Source: Mycobacterium sp. JS623 (lineage in GTDB: Bacteria > Actinomycetota > Actinomycetes > Mycobacteriales > Mycobacteriaceae). From it: a stretch of DNA of 64,000 bases. A program made the position numbers and the translations under genes. The notes beneath the pieces are model-generated. The model was not told the origin of the DNA and ran no database searches. It was given only the letters and a program-made list of their open reading frames with translations. Numbering within the stretch: position 1 is the stretch's first letter; the number at the start of each line of letters is the position of its first letter. The DNA lies in assembly GCF_000328565.1 (NCBI RefSeq), contig NC_019966.1, forward strand, positions 3,038,001 to 3,102,000, read 5' to 3'. Positions 59,081-64,000 of this stretch are shown piece by piece.

Positions 59081-59097
59081 TGCTAAGATACGAACTC
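59081..59097 (+). promoter_or_regulatory. Extended -10 promoter giving a leaderless mRNA
   Basis: TGC-TAAGAT (59081-59089) is an extended -10 box (TGN before a good hexamer) with no clear -35. The T of the box ends eight bases before the GTG at 59098, the distance at which mycobacterial transcription starts, so the first base of the mRNA is probably the G of the start codon. No Shine-Dalgarno sequence is present, as expected. Confidence 0.6.
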
Positions 59098-60447
59098 GTG
59101 AACTGGACACCGCTTCCCGTTCCGTGGGCAGTCCAGGCTGTGGACCGGATCCCCAAGCAGCGCTACTACGACAAGGAGTTCTACGCGCTCGAGGCCGAGT
59201 TGTTCTGGCCCCGGGTGTGGCAGATGGCGTGCCGGCTCGAGGAGATTCCGGCGCGCGGCGACTTCGTCGAGTACGAGATCCTCGACCAGTCCGTGATCGT
59301 CGTCCGGGTGGACGACGACAACATTCGCGCCTTCTACAACTCATGTCGCCACCGCGGGATGAAGATCGTCGAGGGCAGCGGGTCGCGCCGCAGTTTCGTC
59401 TGCCCGTTCCACGGATGGTGCTGGGGACTCGACGGCGCCAATTCGTTTGTGCTGCGGCCCGAGATCTTCGACGAAAGTAACCTCGGCGCCGACGATCTGC
59501 GCCTCGTGTCCGTTCGGTGTGAGCTGTGGGGCGGCTGCGTGTGGATCAACTTCGACGACACCGCGCCGCCGCTGCGCGATTGCATCGAACCGTTCGCGTC
59601 CAAACACGACGAATGGAAAGTCGGCGCGTTGCGCACCGAGTGGTGGAAGTCGTGCCTGTTGCCTGTCAACTGGAAACTGGCGACCGAAGCCTTCATGGAG
59701 GGTTATCACGTCCCGCAGACCCACCCGCAACTGCTGCCGTCGTCGCACAGTCCGGACACGGCGTCCGTGCATCCACTCATCGAGATGAGCCTGCACTTCA
59801 TGCGTACCCTCGGCTCCGGCATGGGCGGCATGACCCACGAGAACGACGTCCGCATTGCCGAAGGGCTGCAACACATGTCGCTGCCCGACGATCCGGCCGA
59901 GGCGATGGCCGCATGGCGCGGCGCGGTCAACGACGCTGTCACCACATGGCACCGGGCCCGCGACTGCGACTTCCCCGACCTCAACGACCTCGATCGCCGT
60001 GGCGTGATCGACCCGATCGGATTTTGCTTCCCGCACTACTTCCTGCTGCCGCAATACAGCAGTGCATCCTCGTACCGGATCCGACCGCTCGGGCCAGAAC
60101 AGACGCTCTTCGAAATCTGGTCGCTCACCCGCTATCCCGGTGACCGCTCGCCTGGAAGACCCACCCCGCCCGAACCGCTCGCCCCTGACGATCCGAGCTG
60201 GCCGACGATCCCCGCGCAAGACTTTTCGAACTTACCGCGGCAGCAGAAGGGATTGCACACCAAGGGATTCGAGTACATGCGGTTGTCAACGGACGTCGAA
60301 GGGCTGATTTCGAACTTCGAGCGCGTCATCGACGGCTTCCTTGCGGGCCTGCCCTACGAGCAGCTTGTGGGGGCGATCCAGAAAACGAACACGACGATCG
60401 ACGTGCCCGTCGCCGACCTCGACCTGTCAAAAAGAGTTCAAGCATGA
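59098..60447 (+). CDS. Rieske non-heme iron oxygenase, large subunit
   Basis: 449 residues from GTG 59098. The Rieske 2Fe-2S centre uses C83-x-H85 (SCRHRGMKIVEG) and C102-x-x-H105 (CPFHGWCWGLDG). The catalytic mononuclear iron site is near WKLATEAFMEGYHVPQTHPQ, with the two His (H-x4-H) and an Asp/Glu further on. The rest forms the SRPBCC catalytic domain. Such enzymes hydroxylate aromatics or, as KshA, steroids, using electrons from a separate ferredoxin reductase, not seen in this window. The stop overlaps the next gene by ATGA. Confidence 0.92.
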   Translation: MNWTPLPVPWAVQAVDRIPKQRYYDKEFYALEAELFWPRVWQMACRLEEIPARGDFVEYEILDQSVIVVRVDDDNIRAFYNSCRHRGMKIVEGSGSRRSFVCPFHGWCWGLDGANSFVLRPEIFDESNLGADDLRLVSVRCELWGGCVWINFDDTAPPLRDCIEPFASKHDEWKVGALRTEWWKSCLLPVNWKLATEAFMEGYHVPQTHPQLLPSSHSPDTASVHPLIEMSLHFMRTLGSGMGGMTHENDVRIAEGLQHMSLPDDPAEAMAAWRGAVNDAVTTWHRARDCDFPDLNDLDRRGVIDPIGFCFPHYFLLPQYSSASSYRIRPLGPEQTLFEIWSLTRYPGDRSPGRPTPPEPLAPDDPSWPTIPAQDFSNLPRQQKGLHTKGFEYMRLSTDVEGLISNFERVIDGFLAGLPYEQLVGAIQKTNTTIDVPVADLDLSKRVQA

Positions 60448-62111
60448 CGATCTGGGACAAGTCCGTTGACCTCCTCATCGCGGGAACCGGCGGCGGCGGA
60501 ATGGTCGCTGCGCTGGCGGCACTTGACTCAGGCATCGAGCCGCTGGTCATTGAGAAGCAGACCCTCATCGGCGGGGCGACCGGCATGTCAGGTGGCATGG
60601 TGTGGCTGCCGAACAACCCGCTGATGCAGGCGGACGGTGTCCCCGATTCTCACGAGGACGGCTTGGCGTACTTCGACGACGTTGTCGGCGACATCGGGGA
60701 GGCGTCGTCGGTTGCGCGCCGCGAGGCATTCCTCACCGCAGGCAGCGAGATGATCAATTTCCTCGTCGATAAGGGTGTTCGCTTCGTCCGATGCCCCGGG
60801 TACAGCGACTATTACCCGAATCACAAGGGCGGCAACGCGGCTGGACGGTCCATCGAGGGCATTCCCTACGATGCGGCTGCATTAGGGGGCTGGAGCGACA
60901 AGCTCCAACGGATGGACAAGAACTGGAACCGCGGATTCGTGGTGAAGACCAGCGAGCTGGTGGTGGTGCAGTACTTCAATCGCTCGCCGCGAGCGTTCGC
61001 CTTGGCCCTGAGGGTGTTTCTGCGTACCCAAGCCGCTCGGCTCGCGCGTCGCGACATGCTCACCAACGGGGCCTCGGTCATCGGACAGATGCTCAATGTG
61101 CTGATCGGCCTCGCCGGTGGCGAGCCGCCGATCTGGACGGGCACCGCGATGGATGATCTCATCGTCGAGGACGGTCGTGTCGCCGGTGCCCGAGTCACCC
61201 GAGACGGCACCTCGCTGAATATCGAAGCGCGCAAAGGGGTTCTGCTCGCAGCGGGAGGATTCAGCCGCAACCCCGAAATGCGCCGTCGGTACAGCGGCGA
61301 CCAGCCCAACGATGCGAAGTGGTCACTCGCGAACCCGGGCGACACCGGCGAAGTGCTGGAGACCGCGATGCGGCTCGGCGCGAAGACCGATCTGTTGGAT
61401 GAAGCCTGGTGGCTCCCATCGGTTTTCGTCGCAGACCCGCGGGCCCGTGTAGTCGGGTCTGGCCGGCAGCGGCCAGGAGCGATCTATGTCGGCGGGACCG
61501 GCAAGCGGTTCTGCAACGAGTCGAACTCGTATGTCGAGGTTGGCAAGGCGATGTACGCAAACAAGGCGGTGCCGTGCTGGCAGGTCTTCGACGAGGGATA
61601 TCTCCGCCGATACGTTTCAGGCGCAAACCCGTTCGCCAAGCGGGGTCTGCCCGAAGAGGTGATCGAGACGGGCGCCATCCTGCGCGGCAATACCGTCGCC
61701 GACCTGGCACGCCAGATGGATGTCCCCGCAGAGGCATTGGAGCAGACGGTCCGCCGATTCAACGAGTTCGCCGGCAAGGGGCAAGATCCCGACTTCGGAC
61801 GCGGTCAGTCGGCATACAACATCTGCCTCGGCGATCCGGGACACAAACCCAATGCCGCCCTTGGGCCGATCGATCGTGCGCCGTTCTATGCGACGCGGGT
61901 GTTCCCGGCCGACGTCGGCACGTGCGGGGGAGTGATCACCAACGAGCACGCGCAGGTGCTCAACGAGAACGACGACGTGATCGACGGTCTCTACGCGACG
62001 GGCAACATCACGGCCACCGTGATGGGTCGCACCTACCTCGGCGCGGGTGGCAGCATCGCCAACACGATGGTCTTCGGCTATGTCGCCGCCCGTCACGCGG
62101 CCGGTTCCTAG
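60444..62111 (+). CDS. FAD-dependent 3-ketosteroid-dehydrogenase-like oxidoreductase
   Basis: 555 residues, FAD_binding_2/KstD family. The FAD-binding fold begins VDLLIAGTGGGGMVAALAAL and ends AGGSIANTMVFGYVAARHAA, with GLYATGNITATVMGRTYLGA near the end; LIGGATGMSGGMVWLPNNPL is typical of KstD and fumarate-reductase-like members. KstD introduces a double bond in ring A of 3-ketosteroids. The exact substrate is not known; similar proteins act on other cyclic ketones. Overlaps the Rieske gene by ATGA, so the two are made together. Confidence 0.88.
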   Translation: MTIWDKSVDLLIAGTGGGGMVAALAALDSGIEPLVIEKQTLIGGATGMSGGMVWLPNNPLMQADGVPDSHEDGLAYFDDVVGDIGEASSVARREAFLTAGSEMINFLVDKGVRFVRCPGYSDYYPNHKGGNAAGRSIEGIPYDAAALGGWSDKLQRMDKNWNRGFVVKTSELVVVQYFNRSPRAFALALRVFLRTQAARLARRDMLTNGASVIGQMLNVLIGLAGGEPPIWTGTAMDDLIVEDGRVAGARVTRDGTSLNIEARKGVLLAAGGFSRNPEMRRRYSGDQPNDAKWSLANPGDTGEVLETAMRLGAKTDLLDEAWWLPSVFVADPRARVVGSGRQRPGAIYVGGTGKRFCNESNSYVEVGKAMYANKAVPCWQVFDEGYLRRYVSGANPFAKRGLPEEVIETGAILRGNTVADLARQMDVPAEALEQTVRRFNEFAGKGQDPDFGRGQSAYNICLGDPGHKPNAALGPIDRAPFYATRVFPADVGTCGGVITNEHAQVLNENDDVIDGLYATGNITATVMGRTYLGAGGSIANTMVFGYVAARHAAGS

Positions 62112-62158
62112 CGCGAACAGACGCAAATTACCCGATTTTATCGGCGTGTCGGGGCACT

Positions 62159-63019
62159 TTACGTCTGCTCGCCCTCAACGAAATCCCTTGGCTTCAAACC
62201 GGACTCGATGAGCTGTCGGCGCCGCTCCTGCACATCGGACGCCGCGCCGACCATGTTGGTCAGGATGTGGCTGACCTGAAGATGTACGCGCATACCCATC
62301 AGCTCCCACGCCCGCTTCACGTTGTTCTTCACGGCCATCAGCGTGGTCAAGGGGATCTGCCCGATCTTGCGGGCCATCTCCTCGACGGCGTCCTCGAGGT
62401 CCTCGCGCGGCACGACTTTGTTGAGCAGCCCCCACTCGAGTGCCTCCTGCGCGGAAAGTGTTGGCGCCAACAGTAACCAGTCCATGGTGCGATGCCAGTT
62501 CATCATCAGCCACGGCTCGATCATCGTGTGCCCACCGGGTTCACCGAGGCTCTGGGCCAGCGGCATCTGGAAGTACGCGTCGTCAGATGCAACGCTGAAA
62601 TCCGTCAGCAGGCCAAGGTAGATGCCGCCGCCCATGCAATATCCGTGGATCGCCGAGATCGTGATCTTCGGGAACTCCCACAGATACAACGTCGGCCATA
62701 GAAAAAGGTCGGCGGTGCCCTTGTACAGATCCTCAAAGCTGTCGCCGAAGTCCGGATACGGGTTCTCGTCGGGACCCCAGCGCGCTACGTGCCCGCCGCA
62801 GAAGCCTTTTCCATTGGCCTTGAGGATGACCACCTTGATGTCCCTGTCGCGGTCGGCCTCATGCAGGCAGGCGTCGACCTCTTGGACCAGTTGCGCGTCC
62901 TTCGTGTTGGCCTTGTCGGCCCGGTTGAGGATGATCCGCGCTATCGGCGGCTCCCGCTCATAGATGACCGATTCGAGTTCCCGCCGCTCTGGTGTGTCTT
63001 GTCGCTCACGCTCCGTCAT
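62159..63019 (-). CDS. Enoyl-CoA hydratase/isomerase-family protein
   Basis: 286 residues, crotonase fold. Oxyanion-hole residues are in KVVILKANGKGFCGGHVARW and YCMGGGIYLGLLTDFSVASD; AYFQMPLAQSLGEPGGHT carries the position of the catalytic Glu. A charged N-terminal extension (ERERQDTPERRELESVIYER) and long C-terminus (VKNNVKRAWELMGMRVHLQV) fit the larger trimeric members. It would hydrate or cleave a CoA-bound intermediate of the degradative pathway. Convergent with the KstD-like gene; eight bases after the CoA-transferase stop, same operon. Confidence 0.9.
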   Translation of the reverse strand: MTERERQDTPERRELESVIYEREPPIARIILNRADKANTKDAQLVQEVDACLHEADRDRDIKVVILKANGKGFCGGHVARWGPDENPYPDFGDSFEDLYKGTADLFLWPTLYLWEFPKITISAIHGYCMGGGIYLGLLTDFSVASDDAYFQMPLAQSLGEPGGHTMIEPWLMMNWHRTMDWLLLAPTLSAQEALEWGLLNKVVPREDLEDAVEEMARKIGQIPLTTLMAVKNNVKRAWELMGMRVHLQVSHILTNMVGAASDVQERRRQLIESGLKPRDFVEGEQT

Positions 63020-63027
63020 CCGGCCTC

Positions 63028-64000
63028 CTAGAGAATCGCGCCGCTGTCCTTGGCCGCGGAGATGTCGTCCCAGTCGAGGTCGAGCTCCAACAGGATCTCC
63101 TCGGTGTGCTGTCCATGTTCGGGTGCGCGTGCGGGTCCCGGGGGAGTTTCATTGAATTGCACTGGAGCGGCGACGATCTGGTATTCGACACCCTTGTCGT
63201 CGACGTTCGGGATGGTCAGTCCGTTTGGTGCGACCTGAGGATCATTCAACGTCTCCTTCGGCGTCGCGAGCGGCGCCCACACCCCGGGTTCGTCGGCGAG
63301 TGCCTTGCGCCAGTGCTCGAGGTCCTGACTCGCGATCGCCGCGCCGACAAGCGCGCACGCCTCGGAGGCGTTGGCGATCAGGTTGCTCGACGGTACGAAA
63401 CGTTCGTCGGTGGCAAGCTCCGGCAGGCCGATCCGCTCGCAGAACCCCGCCCAATACCGGTCGGGTTGCAGAAACACCAACTGAAGCCACCTGTTGTCCT
63501 TGGTCTTGTAGCGATTGACCAGTGGGTTGATCGCCAACCCGGGTGGTGCGCCTGGGATACCGTCGATGCCGAAGAGGTCGGCCACCGAGATCGACGGCGC
63601 AATTGACCACATCGCCTGGGCCAGCAGCGACGAATCGACGACGGAGGGCTCGCCGGTACGTTCCCGGTGAAACAGTGCGGCGCAGACCCCGCCGGCCAGT
63701 GTGATCCCGCCCTGAAGGTCGCCGAACCCAGGGCCCTGCACGGCTGGGGTCTCGGTGCCGAATGGCGTCATGGTGTACGACACGCCGCCGCGGGAAAGGT
63801 ATGTGGCGGCGTCGAATCCGCCCTTGTTCGCATCCGGCCCCCGCACGCCCGTGCCGGTGCCGCGGGCGATGATGAGGTTCGGGTTGAACGAGCGCAGGTC
63901 CTCAACAGTGAGCCGGGCTCGTTCCAGCGCGCCTGGCAGCCAGTTGGTCAGGAACACGTCGGCGGTGGCCAGCAGGCGACCGAGGTATTCGCGACCGGTA
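63028..64000 (-). CDS. CoA-transferase family III (CaiB/BaiF), 5' part missing
   Basis: The frame is open to the right edge (codons TGREYLGRLLATADVFLTNW continue past position 64000 upstream), so the N-terminus is outside. The catalytic Asp is in ANKGGFDAATYLSRGGVSYT, followed by GFGDLQGGITLAGGVCAALF and HRERTGEPSVVDSSLLAQAM, then NPLVNRYKTKDNRWLQLVFL. These enzymes pass CoA from one acid to another, activating the substrate without ATP. With the crotonase gene it supports a CoA-dependent breakdown step. Confidence 0.92.
   Translation of the reverse strand, partial: TGREYLGRLLATADVFLTNWLPGALERARLTVEDLRSFNPNLIIARGTGTGVRGPDANKGGFDAATYLSRGGVSYTMTPFGTETPAVQGPGFGDLQGGITLAGGVCAALFHRERTGEPSVVDSSLLAQAMWSIAPSISVADLFGIDGIPGAPPGLAINPLVNRYKTKDNRWLQLVFLQPDRYWAGFCERIGLPELATDERFVPSSNLIANASEACALVGAAIASQDLEHWRKALADEPGVWAPLATPKETLNDPQVAPNGLTIPNVDDKGVEYQIVAAPVQFNETPPGPARAPEHGQHTEEILLELDLDWDDISAAKDSGAIL

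Noticed and set aside
35530..64000. Direct repeat of the tRNA-Pro 3' end as a second attachment site
   Set aside because: Reading through the rest of the window I found no second copy of the T-arm and acceptor sequence; if an attR exists it is outside or degraded. An exact computer search is needed.

Overview
The window looks like chromosomal DNA of a rapidly growing mycobacterium (Mycolicibacterium type). Base composition is GC-rich, GTG and TTG starts are common, and several families are typical of mycobacteria (MmpS/MmpL, DUF732, DUF5078, cutinase, Ag85-like esterase, DUF7159). From memory, the gene order from about 2.8 to 34.6 kb follows the M. tuberculosis block Rv1683-Rv1713. An rRNA operon sits just after tyrS, as described for rrnB of fast growers, and its 16S gene has the short helix 18 of rapid growers.

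Layout. 0-2.7 kb: a partial PPOX/F420-type reductase, a TetR regulator facing a decayed tautomerase gene, and an ABC-F ATPase. 2.8-9.8 kb: a lipase/acyl-CoA-synthetase-like fusion, a small secreted protein, a Trm112-like protein, a TetR-regulated ABC exporter with a double operator over its start codon, mpg and a DUF5990 gene. 9.85-16.9 kb: tyrS and the complete 16S-23S-5S operon with promoter, leader hairpins and a strong terminator. 17-28.2 kb: tightly packed housekeeping genes, many with 4-bp start/stop overlaps (TPR protein, HAD phosphatase, tlyA, nadK, recN, steA, steB/mctB, pyrG, Nudix hydrolase, xerD). 28.5-34.6 kb: an O-methyltransferase, then parA-like, scpA, scpB, rluB, cmk and der. 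34.6-35.6 kb: a TSUP transporter and tRNA-Pro(GGG).

Right after the tRNA the character changes. From 35.6 to 38.0 kb there are at least five broken genes (relaxase-like, SDR, alpha/beta hydrolase, MerR-family regulator, GMC oxidoreductase) around one intact NTF2-like gene with a MerR-type promoter. This reads as a decaying insertion at a tRNA gene. From 38 to 54.7 kb lies an accessory run rich in exported and envelope proteins: a lytic-transglycosylase-like lipoprotein, an MpaB-type oxygenase with a divergent TetR regulator, an M15-like secreted protein (frameshifted), an MPT64/RsiV-like protein, a membrane acyltransferase, an Ag85-like esterase, a cutinase, a decayed berberine-bridge-type oxidase and two low-complexity exported or membrane proteins.

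From 59.0 down to 53.2 kb on the minus strand, a TetR regulator with an 18-bp palindrome upstream heads an apparent operon: mmpS, mmpL, DUF732, DUF5078, methyltransferase. From 59.1 kb to the right edge lies a likely catabolic cluster: a Rieske oxygenase that is probably translated from a leaderless mRNA, a KstD/FadB-like flavoprotein, a crotonase and a family III CoA-transferase, suggesting oxidation and CoA-dependent breakdown of a cyclic substrate such as a steroid or aromatic. No CRISPR array, intact insertion sequence or intact prophage was recognised.
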